Below are positions 6,659 through 13,580 of a DNA stretch of 16,057 nucleotides, one piece after another; positions within the stretch are counted from its first letter, which is position 1; each line of letters begins with the position of its first letter. A program made the translations under genes and the position numbers. Location of the stretch: the NCBI GenBank assembly GCA_020845695.1, contig JADLFG010000075.1, positions 1-16,057 of the forward strand, given 5' to 3'. Source of the DNA: Thermoleophilia bacterium (GTDB lineage Bacteria > Actinomycetota > Thermoleophilia > Gaiellales > Gaiellaceae). The notes below the pieces were generated by a model. The model was not told the origin of the DNA and made no database searches. It saw only the letters and a list, made by a program, of their open reading frames with translations.

Positions 6659-9600
6659 CGCTCCACGCCGGCGAGGCGGCCCCGGCAGCGGCGCCCCGGA
6701 GCCGCACGGGCAGGCGCGGGCCCGCGCACACCCGGTCGAGCGCGGGGCAGCCGGCGCACGTGAGCTCATCCGGGGTCGGCTCGAATCGTCCGGAGCGGAT
6801 CGGCTCGATCGCGGCGACGAGCTCCGCCTCGAGCGCCGGCAGGTCGGCGCTCGAGAGCACGGTCGAGACGGGCTCGTCTGGACGCTCCAGGAAGGAGTAG
6901 ACGACCTCGACCTCCTCCGCCCCGGCCTTCAGCGCGGCGAGCGCGTAGACGAGCCGCTGCAGCCGGTAGTCCGACTCCACCACCGCGGCGGGCTCGAGCT
7001 CTCCGAGCCGGTGCGTCTTGTAGTCGACGACCAGGGCCGCCGGACCGGAGCGCGCGATCGCGTCGAAGCGTCCGTGGACGAGCACTCCGTCGTGCTCGAA
7101 CGCGAACGGCCGCTCGGTGCCCTGATCCTGCAGCGCGGCCAGGCGGCGAGCCAGCGCCGACCCGTGCCACGCGGCAACGAGCACGCCGGCCCGGGCCAGG
7201 TCGGACGGCGTCGCCTGCGGGTAGCGGCTCCGGACGAGCGTGACCGCCTGCTCGGGCCCGGCGCCGGCTTCGAGCGCGGCGTGCACCGCGTCGCCGAGCT
7301 CCATCGCGTCGAGCCCCGCTTCCGCCCCGGGGCCGGGCGCCTCGCGCGCGGCGGAGACGCCGGCCACCCGCTCGACCCAGAAGCGGTAGGGGCAGCGGGC
7401 GAAGAGCGCGAGCGCGCTGTAGGAGACGCGCCTGACGATGCGGGCGGGCACGGCCGGCGGCTGCGGGAGCTCCGGCAGCTCGAGCACGGGCGCCGGCTGC
7501 TGCTCGGGCGCGGACCGAAACAGCTCGAGCTGCTCGCCGGCCTCGGTTCCGCCCGGCCGCTCCGCGTCGGTACCGTCCGGCCGCTCCGCGTCGGGTAGCG
7601 CCCGGGCGACCCTGACGAGCACCCGGGCGCCGCCGCAGTCGAGCTCGACCGGCCCGTCCGCGTCGATCGCCGCGCCGAGGCGCTCGAGCACCCAGCCGAT
7701 CGGCGTCCGCTCGGCGCCCGGACGGGCCGGGTCGAGAGCGCCGGACACGATCAGGCGGTCGATCGCCCGGGTCATGGCCACGTAGTAGAGCCTGCGGCTC
7801 TCCTGCTCCCGGGCGGCGCGCTCGGCCTCGCGCACGTCCTCGTAGCCCAGCACGCCCACCCGCTTCCCCGACACCGGGTCGGCGACCCGGAACCCGAGCC
7901 TCCCGTCGGGCAGGCAGAGGATCTCGTCGGCGGCGGCCGGCGCGCCCGTCCGGCCCGCGTCGCAGACCACCACAACCCGGAACTCGAGCCCCTTGGCCGC
8001 GTGGATCGTCAGGAGCCGCACGGCCTGCGCGTTCTCGTCCTCGGCGACCGCCTCGACCTCGCGCGCGCCGGCGGTCTCCTGGTCGCGCACGAAACGGACG
8101 AACCCCTCGAGGTCGGGCCCGCGCAGCTCCTCGTAGGAGCGCGCGAGCCGCGCGAGCTTGCGCAGGTTGGCGTAGCGGCGACGTCCGTCCCAGCGGGCGA
8201 GCACGGCCAGGTCGTAGTCGTGCTCGACCACGATCCGCTCGCACAGGTGCTCAAGCCCGGCGACCGGCGCGAAGGCGCACAGGCGGTCGTAGCGCTGGCG
8301 GAACGCCTCGACGAGCCTCCGGTCGCGGTCGTCGAGCCCCGGGGGCGGCTGGCGCTCGAGCCCGGTGAAGAGCGGCCCGCGGCTCGCGTAGCGCAGCAAC
8401 GCGAGCGCGTCGTTCGAGACGCCGACGAGCGGCGAGGCGAGCACGGTGACGAGCGCCTCGTCGTCGTAGCGATTCTGGAGCAGACGCAGGTAGGCAAGCA
8501 GGTCGACGACCTGCTGCTGGCCGAAGTAGCCGCGCCCGGTTGCCCGGAACGTCGGCAGCCCCAGCTCCCGCAGGGCCTCCTCGTAGAGCTCGGCACTCGT
8601 GCCGGCCGCGAAGAGGAGCACGACCTCGCCGGGCTCGCAGACGCCGTCGTCAACGAGCGCGCGCACCCGCCGGGCCACGTGGAGCGCCTCGGCGCGGCGC
8701 CAGCCGGTGCCGCCGCCCCGAAACGCCGCCTTGTCGGTCACGAGCAGCTCGACCGCCGGCCCGGTCGCGGGATCGGCGAACCGGCCGGCCGCCTCGAGCG
8801 GCTCGAAGCCATCGCCGAAGCCCGAGGAGAAGACGTGGTTGACGACCGAGAGCACCTCCGGACGGGAGCGGTAGTTGCGAGTCAGGGCGAGCAGGCCGGC
8901 GCTGCGGGCTCGCCGCTCCCGGAAGACCTCCACGTCCGCGTGGCGGAAGCGGTAGATCGACTGGAACTCGTCCCCGACGAAGAAGAGGTCGGCGTCGTCC
9001 GCGGCGACGAGGTCGATGAGCTCGCACTGGAGGCGGTTCGTGTCCTGGAACTCGTCCACGAGCAGAGCCCGGAAGCGAAAGCGGGTGTGCTCGCGCACCC
9101 CCTCGCCGGAGCGCAGAAGGTCGCGGGCGACGAGCTGGAGATCCTCGAAGTCGAGCGCCGACTCGCGTTCCTTCGCGGCCCGGTAGGCGCCGTCGAAGCG
9201 GCGGAGCAGCTCCTCGAGCAGCGCGCGATCACGAACGGCCAGCTCCTCGAGCGCCCGGCCGTCGCAACCCGGGTCGCCGGCAGCGGCCCCCGGGTCCTCG
9301 AGCGGCAGCGCGAGCGGCAGGCCGGCGGAGCGGAGTCGCTCGTGCACGGCGGTCAGCATCGTCTCGAGCCCCCGGGCGCCGTAGGTGGTGAGCAGGCGCA
9401 GCCGCTCGGGGTCGCGGTCGGCGCAGTGCTCGGCCAGCGCGACCTGGAACGCCGCCGCGCGGACGACCCGCGCCTGGCTGTCGTCGAGGACGCGGAAGCG
9501 CGGGTCGACGCCGGCCTCGAACGGGTGGGCCCGCAGGAGCCGCGCGCAGAACCCGTGGATGGTCGAGATCCACGCCCGGTCGAGCTCCCGGGCGAGATCG

Positions 9601-9860
9601 CGGCGGCCGGCGTCCGAGAGTCGCCGGCGGATGCGCTCGCGCAGCTCACCCGCTGCCCGCTCCGTGTACGTGATCACGAGCACCGAGTCGATCCCGAGCC
9701 CGCGCTCGGTCACGGCCCTGGCGAAGCGCTCGACCAGCACGGTCGTCTTGCCGGTGCCCGCCCCCGCGGAGACGAAGACGACGCCGTCCGCCCCGATCGC
9801 GGCGAGCTGCTCGGGGTTGACGAGCGGCGCGGCGGTCTCCCCGCCGTCCTCCCCGGTCAT
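6636..9860 (-). CDS. AddA-like UvrD-family helicase with C-terminal PD-(D/E)XK nuclease
   Basis: 1074-aa ATP-dependent helicase-nuclease of the AddA/AdnB/RecB type, for double-strand-break end processing. Superfamily 1 motifs in order: Q-motif NPEQLAAI (15-22), Walker A AGAGTGKT (32-39, K38), VITYTERAAGELRERI, Walker B VDEFQDT (D269-E270), GDEFQSIYRFRHADVEVF, LTRNYRSRPEVL, LLTIHAAKGLEFRVVVV and YYVAMTRAIDRL. The C-terminal nuclease has D933 in GRFDAIAR and D946-Y-K948. C823 in FARCPYRFW together with C1035-x2-C1038-x6-C1045 suggests an Fe-S clasp. ATG 9860 overlaps the addB-like stop as ATGA, so I chose it over the GTG further upstream at 9908. The helicase and nuclease both look intact. It is named AddA-like because the partner has a degraded Walker A; AdnAB, with two motors, is the alternative. 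Confidence 0.92.
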   Translation of the reverse strand: MTGEDGGETAAPLVNPEQLAAIGADGVVFVSAGAGTGKTTVLVERFARAVTERGLGIDSVLVITYTERAAGELRERIRRRLSDAGRRDLARELDRAWISTIHGFCARLLRAHPFEAGVDPRFRVLDDSQARVVRAAAFQVALAEHCADRDPERLRLLTTYGARGLETMLTAVHERLRSAGLPLALPLEDPGAAAGDPGCDGRALEELAVRDRALLEELLRRFDGAYRAAKERESALDFEDLQLVARDLLRSGEGVREHTRFRFRALLVDEFQDTNRLQCELIDLVAADDADLFFVGDEFQSIYRFRHADVEVFRERRARSAGLLALTRNYRSRPEVLSVVNHVFSSGFGDGFEPLEAAGRFADPATGPAVELLVTDKAAFRGGGTGWRRAEALHVARRVRALVDDGVCEPGEVVLLFAAGTSAELYEEALRELGLPTFRATGRGYFGQQQVVDLLAYLRLLQNRYDDEALVTVLASPLVGVSNDALALLRYASRGPLFTGLERQPPPGLDDRDRRLVEAFRQRYDRLCAFAPVAGLEHLCERIVVEHDYDLAVLARWDGRRRYANLRKLARLARSYEELRGPDLEGFVRFVRDQETAGAREVEAVAEDENAQAVRLLTIHAAKGLEFRVVVVCDAGRTGAPAAADEILCLPDGRLGFRVADPVSGKRVGVLGYEDVREAERAAREQESRRLYYVAMTRAIDRLIVSGALDPARPGAERTPIGWVLERLGAAIDADGPVELDCGGARVLVRVARALPDAERPDGTDAERPGGTEAGEQLELFRSAPEQQPAPVLELPELPQPPAVPARIVRRVSYSALALFARCPYRFWVERVAGVSAAREAPGPGAEAGLDAMELGDAVHAALEAGAGPEQAVTLVRSRYPQATPSDLARAGVLVAAWHGSALARRLAALQDQGTERPFAFEHDGVLVHGRFDAIARSGPAALVVDYKTHRLGELEPAAVVESDYRLQRLVYALAALKAGAEEVEVVYSFLERPDEPVSTVLSSADLPALEAELVAAIEPIRSGRFEPTPDELTCAGCPALDRVCAGPRLPVRLRGAAAGAASPAWSDGAKLRP
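7549..7595. repeat. 24-bp imperfect tandem duplication inside the addA-like gene
   Basis: Two copies of a 24-bp unit containing CCGGCCGCTCCGCGTCGG (7549-7572 and from 7573), differing by one internal base, then diverging at the end. In the protein it gives DAERPDGT followed by DAERPGGT, about residues 756-771. This lies in the acidic linker between the helicase motif VI region and the nuclease domain. Confidence 0.75.
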
Positions 9861-12781
9861 GCCCGCGCGACCCGGCACATCGGCCAGCTCTCGCACCACG
9901 AGGGGCACCCGTCAGACCAGCGCGGGTCGTGGCGCACGTCACCGGCCCGGATTCGCGCCGCGGCCTCGCGGGCACGGCCGGCGGCGAGCTCTACCTGCCC
10001 CCAGAACGCGTCCTCGTCCAGGTAGTCGCGCGGAGCGAGGCCGGGGAGGTCGTCGCGTGCCTCGGCCCGCAGGAGCCCGCGCGCCTCCCGCTCGCCGGAG
10101 AGCGAGCGGTAGAGGCCCCCGAGCGGCTCGATCCCGCAGAGGTCGCGAAGGGCGAGCACGTACAGCGGCACCTGGAGGCGGCAATCGGACTCGATCCGGG
10201 CCGCCGAGTGGGCGGCACCGGACTTGTAGTCCTGGACGATCCCGCGCGCCGAGAACGGGTCGACGTCGATCCGGTCGATCTTGCCGCTGACGGTGAAGCC
10301 GCCGAGATCGAGGCCCCGCTGGAGCTCGGCTGCCGCCCGGTCGGTGCCGAACGAGACCTCGAAGCGCCGCGGCACGAGCGGCAGGCCCAGCTCGACGTCG
10401 CGGCGCAGGAACTGCTCGAGGTCGCGGGCCAGCGTGCCGGTCAACTCGAGCAGGGCCACCTCCGGGAACTCGCCGCGGGCCTGGCCGCGGACGGCGTCGT
10501 CGAGGCACTCGCGCAGGAACTCGACCGCCTCCTCGAGCCGCGCCGGGTCGACGGTGTCGCTGCCGAAACGCCGGGGGAGCCCGTCGAAGAACCGGTGCAG
10601 GGCGGCGTGCGCGACCAGGCCACGGAGCTTCGCGTCGATCTCGGCGTCGATCCGACGCGGGCTGACGACGCGATCGACGAACCACATCGACGAGCAGTCG
10701 AGCATCCGCTCGAGCTCCGTCGCGGAGAAGCGCGCGAGGCCGCCGAGCCGGTCGGTCACCGCCGGGGCAACGAGCCGGGTCGGCCGCGAGAACGCGGTGA
10801 GCGCCCGCTCGATCTGCCGTTCCCAGCCGCCGGCCCGGGCGAGCGAGCGAGCGGCCCCCTCGTCCTCGGCGGCGAGCGCCGCCACCGCTCGCAGCCGCTC
10901 CCGCGCGGTCGGGGCGAGGTGCAGCTCCCACGTGAGGCGCGAGAGCGGGCGGCGACGGGTCGCGCGCTCCACGTCCTCCGCCGCGAACCGGGAGCGGACC
11001 TCGTCCCAGAACGGGCTCGGCTCGAGCGGTCGCCCGTCGTCGGTCGCGGCCTCGCGGACGAGGTAGAGGCGCCGCCAGGGCCGGGTGCACGCCGTGTAGA
11101 ACAGGTAGCGGTCGAACGCGACCCGGTCGGCGCGCACGAGCCGGCGGCGGGGGCGGCCGAGCTCCTCGAGCGCCCGCAGCCGCTCGTCCGGCAGGAACGG
11201 CGACTCGCTCACGCGACGCGGGAGCACCCCTTCCTCGAGGCCGAGCACGAACACGACGTCGAAGCGTCTGGTGCGGGCCCGCAGCAGATCGAGCACGGTG
11301 ACCCGGCCGGGGTCGCGCGCGCGCGTCGCCACCGTCACCTGCTCGAGCGCGGCGACGAGCTCCTCCCGGCCCGCCCGGCGCCCGAGCGCCGCCCAGCTCT
11401 CGAGCTCGTCGAGGAGCGCCCCGACCGCCTCGTCGACGCGCAGGTCGAGCTCGAGGGACTCGGTGACCACGGGAGCCTCCGGACTCCAGGCTGCCTGGAG
11501 CAGCGCCCGGCAGAGCGCCCGCACCGTCTCCGCGGGCGTGCCGGGGCCGCGCAGGAGGTCGAGCGCAGGCAGCGGGTGGCCGAGCAGGCGGACCGCCTCG
11601 GCCTCGACCCGCGGCGGCGCCGAGATGGCACGGCCCCGCAACCTCCCCTCGACGAAGTCGCTGCGGTTCCGCGACAGCCCGGAGTAGGGGGAGCGCAGGA
11701 ACGCGAACAGGTCTGCCCGGGAGCCGTCGAGCCAGGCGAAGCGCAGAACGCCGAGGAGGGCGCGGCCGAGCGCGGTGCGCCCGAGCCGCAGCGGGCCGTC
11801 GACCGCGTAGGGGATGCCGAGCGCCGAAAACACGGTCTCGAGCGGCGCCCGCACCCGCTCGATCGACGGGACGACCACGGCGATTCCGTCCGCGGGCGCG
11901 CCGGTGCCGAGCAGAGCCAGGATCTCGCCACCGACGAGCTCGAGCGCGGCCCGGGTGCCGGAGCCTTCGAGGAACCCGATCGCGCCGTCGAGCGGCGGCG
12001 GCTCCGGAGCGCCGTCCTCGAACAGCTCGCGCTCGAGGTAGGCCAGCGCTGGCCCGTCGTACCAGGACCGGGCGGGGAGCTCGGCGATCCCGTCGCCGGC
12101 GAGCCCGGCAAGGTCGCCCGCGACGCGCTCGAGCGCCTCGAACGCCGGTCGTCCAGGCTCGTACGGCAACGCGACGCACACCTCGCCACGCCCGGCGAGC
12201 GCCTCGAGCAGCGCCCACCGCGCCCCGGAGAGGTCCTCGAAGCCGTACACGAGCACGGGAGCCCCGTCCCACGCGGCGAGATCGCCGGCGGCGAGCCCCG
12301 CGGCGCTCGCCAGGCGAAGCTCCTCGTCCCAGACCCCCAGCCGGTCGAGCTCGTCGCGGTAGGCGCCGTAGAGGCGACCGAGGCCGCCGTCCACCTCGTC
12401 CGGGTCGACCCGGCCACCGGCGAGCACGGCGATCGCGTCGCCGAGCGCATCGGCGAAGCCGCGAAAGCGACACGACCGGGAGAGCGGCCCGGCGCCGGCG
12501 CGCGCCGCCAGCTCGCCGAGGAGGAGTGCCCGCTGCGCGCGGCCGAGCAGGGGCCGGTGGGGAGCGCTCCGGACGATCCGCTCGACGAGGTCGTCGAACG
12601 TGCCGATCGAGCCGCCGAGAAGGACCGGAACGCGGGTCAGGAGCTCGCGCTCGATCCGTTCCACCTCGCCCCGGTCGGGAACGACGAGGAACGGATCCCG
12701 GTCGAGCGCGGCGACGTAACGATCGAGCAGGCTGGCGACCTTGCCGGCGTTCGCCGGGCCGACGAGCAGAGCCAGCGGCAC
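9857..12781 (-). CDS. AddB-like nuclease subunit (inactivated helicase fold plus PD-(D/E)XK nuclease)
   Basis: 974-aa partner of the downstream AddA-like helicase. The N-terminus LALLVGPANAGKVASLL is a degenerate Walker A: GPANAGKV keeps the lysine but has Val in place of Ser/Thr. FDVVFVLGLEEGVLPRR and YLFYTACTRPWRRLYLV resemble late AddB/UvrD helicase motifs. The C-terminal nuclease shows D836 in SGKIDRIDV and D851-Y-K853 in VQDYKSG. The Fe-S type cysteines are C696 (MLDCSSMWFV) and C959-x3-C963-x5-C969. In AddAB complexes this subunit scans for a regulatory sequence and cuts one strand. The middle of the protein, roughly residues 200-480, has no motif I can name. The GTG start follows TAGGAT by six bases, so transcription is probably leaderless. 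The stop overlaps the addA-like start as ATGA. Confidence 0.88.
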   Translation of the reverse strand: MPLALLVGPANAGKVASLLDRYVAALDRDPFLVVPDRGEVERIERELLTRVPVLLGGSIGTFDDLVERIVRSAPHRPLLGRAQRALLLGELAARAGAGPLSRSCRFRGFADALGDAIAVLAGGRVDPDEVDGGLGRLYGAYRDELDRLGVWDEELRLASAAGLAAGDLAAWDGAPVLVYGFEDLSGARWALLEALAGRGEVCVALPYEPGRPAFEALERVAGDLAGLAGDGIAELPARSWYDGPALAYLERELFEDGAPEPPPLDGAIGFLEGSGTRAALELVGGEILALLGTGAPADGIAVVVPSIERVRAPLETVFSALGIPYAVDGPLRLGRTALGRALLGVLRFAWLDGSRADLFAFLRSPYSGLSRNRSDFVEGRLRGRAISAPPRVEAEAVRLLGHPLPALDLLRGPGTPAETVRALCRALLQAAWSPEAPVVTESLELDLRVDEAVGALLDELESWAALGRRAGREELVAALEQVTVATRARDPGRVTVLDLLRARTRRFDVVFVLGLEEGVLPRRVSESPFLPDERLRALEELGRPRRRLVRADRVAFDRYLFYTACTRPWRRLYLVREAATDDGRPLEPSPFWDEVRSRFAAEDVERATRRRPLSRLTWELHLAPTARERLRAVAALAAEDEGAARSLARAGGWERQIERALTAFSRPTRLVAPAVTDRLGGLARFSATELERMLDCSSMWFVDRVVSPRRIDAEIDAKLRGLVAHAALHRFFDGLPRRFGSDTVDPARLEEAVEFLRECLDDAVRGQARGEFPEVALLELTGTLARDLEQFLRRDVELGLPLVPRRFEVSFGTDRAAAELQRGLDLGGFTVSGKIDRIDVDPFSARGIVQDYKSGAAHSAARIESDCRLQVPLYVLALRDLCGIEPLGGLYRSLSGEREARGLLRAEARDDLPGLAPRDYLDEDAFWGQVELAAGRAREAAARIRAGDVRHDPRWSDGCPSWCESWPMCRVARA

Positions 12782-12787
12782 CGGGCT

Positions 12788-12793
12788 ATCCTA
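12788..12793 (-). promoter_or_regulatory. -10 element for the leaderless addB-addA-nth operon
   Basis: TAGGAT on the minus strand, six bases before GTG 12781. It lies 55 bp beyond the proposed terminator of the zinc-ribbon gene, consistent with an independent operon start. No -35 box is recognisable. Confidence 0.5.
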
Positions 12794-12848
12794 GCGAGCG
12801 CTCCAGACGACCCCGCGCGCGGGGACCACAAGACCACCCGGCGCGGCG

Positions 12849-12879
12849 GGTGGAGCGAGGACATCGTCCCCGCTCCACC
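12849..12879 (-). terminator. Stem-loop terminator of the zinc-ribbon protein gene
   Basis: GGTGGAGCG (12849-12857) pairs with CGCTCCACC (12871-12879), and the inner GGAC/GTCC pair closes a three-base loop. The one imperfect pair (12858 with 12870) is A-C on the plus strand but a G-U wobble in minus-strand RNA. The minus transcript can therefore form an unbroken 14-bp stem. It starts 14 bp after the TAA at 12893. There is no U tract, which is common in GC-rich actinobacteria. Confidence 0.6.
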
Positions 12880-12892
12880 GGACGTCATTCTC

Positions 12893-13087
12893 TTACGCCG
12901 CGGACTTCGGCCGGCGCCCGCGGCGTGCCGCCGCACGACCGGGCAGCGTCCCGGCGCAATCGTCACAGAGATCCGCAACCTTGGCGCCGCGGCGCGCGTC
13001 GGAATACGTGAGGCGGAGCACCGCCCCTTTTCCTTCGCCGACTTCCTTCCCGCAACTATCGCAGACCAGCACTGTCTTTCTCGCCAT
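12893..13087 (-). CDS. Small zinc-ribbon-like protein with basic AT-hook-like tail
   Basis: 64-aa protein with two CxxC pairs, C9-D-S-C12 and C41-D-D-C44, that would bind one zinc ion. A 28-residue segment with beta-like character (GAVLRLTYSDARRGAKVADL) lies between them. The C-terminus GRAAARRGRRPKSAA is strongly basic and resembles an AT-hook (core usually RGRP; here RGRRP). Architecture and tail recall the zinc-finger relatives of Lsr2-type nucleoid proteins in actinobacteria, but the similarity is by eye only. The ATG is fixed by GGGAGGG five bases upstream and a TATGAT hexamer beyond it. The frame extends to 13195 but lacks such signals there. Strong promoter, good ribosome site and own terminator suggest a well-expressed single gene. 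DNA or RNA binding is inference. Confidence 0.8.
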   Translation of the reverse strand: MARKTVLVCDSCGKEVGEGKGAVLRLTYSDARRGAKVADLCDDCAGTLPGRAAARRGRRPKSAA

Positions 13088-13092
13088 CCCGT

Positions 13093-13099
13093 CCCTCCC
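13093..13099 (-). promoter_or_regulatory. Shine-Dalgarno of the zinc-ribbon protein gene
   Basis: GGGAGGG on the minus strand, five bases before ATG 13087. It decides the start against the longer open frame that reaches 13195. Confidence 0.65.
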
Positions 13100-13123
13100 A
13101 CGCGATCCGATTGTCGGGTGGAG

Positions 13124-13129
13124 ATCATA
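13124..13129 (-). promoter_or_regulatory. -10 element (TATGAT) of the zinc-ribbon protein gene
   Basis: TATGAT on the minus strand, the best match to the sigma-70 consensus in the window. It sits in a locally AT-richer stretch, about 13100-13220. Predicted transcription start is near 13117, giving a 30-nt leader with the Shine-Dalgarno. The position 17 bases upstream reads CAATAG, not a clear -35 box. Confidence 0.55.
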
Positions 13130-13236
13130 GACGAAAATCCCTGGCGCTATTGGTCGCGACCACCCGAATTGCGCGGAAGCGAATGCGCGTGCCAATGCAA
13201 CCGCGTTGAGCGGTCACCATTCGGATCCTGGGCTGA

Positions 13237-13506
13237 TCAGGCCGCGATCTTCGCCGCGATCTCGCGCTCGAGACGCTCGTCCGCGCGGGCGCGCGTGATG
13301 ATCGCCTGCTGCGGGCCGAAGGCCGCACGCGTCCTGGCCGCGCGCGCCTCGTTCCAGAGCGCTTCGATCCGCTCCCCGAGTCGCCGCGCCTCGGCGCCCT
13401 TGGCCGGGTCGTGGGCGATCGAGAGCTCGTGCCACAGCCGCGCGCGCTGTTCCGTGAGCTCCTCGAGCTCGCGCTTGATCTCGTGCAATGTCCTTGGCTC
13501 GGTCAT
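13237..13506 (-). CDS. Small charged helical protein, unknown function
   Basis: Predicted 89-aa soluble protein that I do not recognise. It is almost wholly helical and charged: TLHEIKRELEELTEQRARLW, a break at HDPAKGAEA, a second helix through RLGERIEALWNEARAAR, then ADERLEREIAAKIAA at the C-terminus. This suggests a helical hairpin or coiled-coil dimer. GTG 13509 and ATG 13506 are both possible starts; GAGGG lies just upstream but too close to be a good Shine-Dalgarno. No convincing promoter was found (TAGACG at 13538-13533 lacks the final T). It diverges from the IDH-like gene across 74 bp, and the zinc-ribbon gene follows 149 bp downstream with its own promoter. Codon use and balanced composition favour a real gene. 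Confidence 0.75.
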   Translation of the reverse strand: MTEPRTLHEIKRELEELTEQRARLWHELSIAHDPAKGAEARRLGERIEALWNEARAARTRAAFGPQQAIITRARADERLEREIAAKIAA

Positions 13507-13567
13507 CACCCTCGAAAACGTCCGGCCTCGACCGTCTATTCCGCCCGGCTCGGGGTCCGCGAGCGCG

Positions 13568-13573
13568 TAGACT
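13568..13573 (+). promoter_or_regulatory. -10 element for the leaderless IDH-like/MFS transcript
   Basis: TAGACT, exactly seven bases before GTG 13581. It places the gene start 93 bases inside the longest open frame, removing an unlikely N-terminal extension. Confidence 0.5.
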
Positions 13574-13580
13574 GGCGCCC

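Noticed and set aside
6659..6769. N-terminal extension of nth to 6769
   Set aside because: The added residues are Arg/Ala/Pro-rich shadow of the addA-like 3' end, and ATG 6658 gives the usual Nth length.
8001..10025. 674-codon plus-strand frame opposite the addA-like gene
   Set aside because: Repetitive Glu/Arg/Ala/Leu translation without motifs; the minus strand has all the SF1 helicase motifs.
13200..13214. ACCGC-GTTGA-GCGGT inverted repeat after the 89-aa gene
   Set aside because: A five-base stem is too short to call a terminator in DNA of this composition.
9929..13570. A 1213-codon open frame on the plus strand, antisense to the addB-like gene and the small genes beyond it
   Set aside because: It is a stop-free shadow caused by extreme GC content. 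Its translation is Arg/Glu/Pro-rich without motifs, while the minus strand encodes clear helicase/nuclease motifs.
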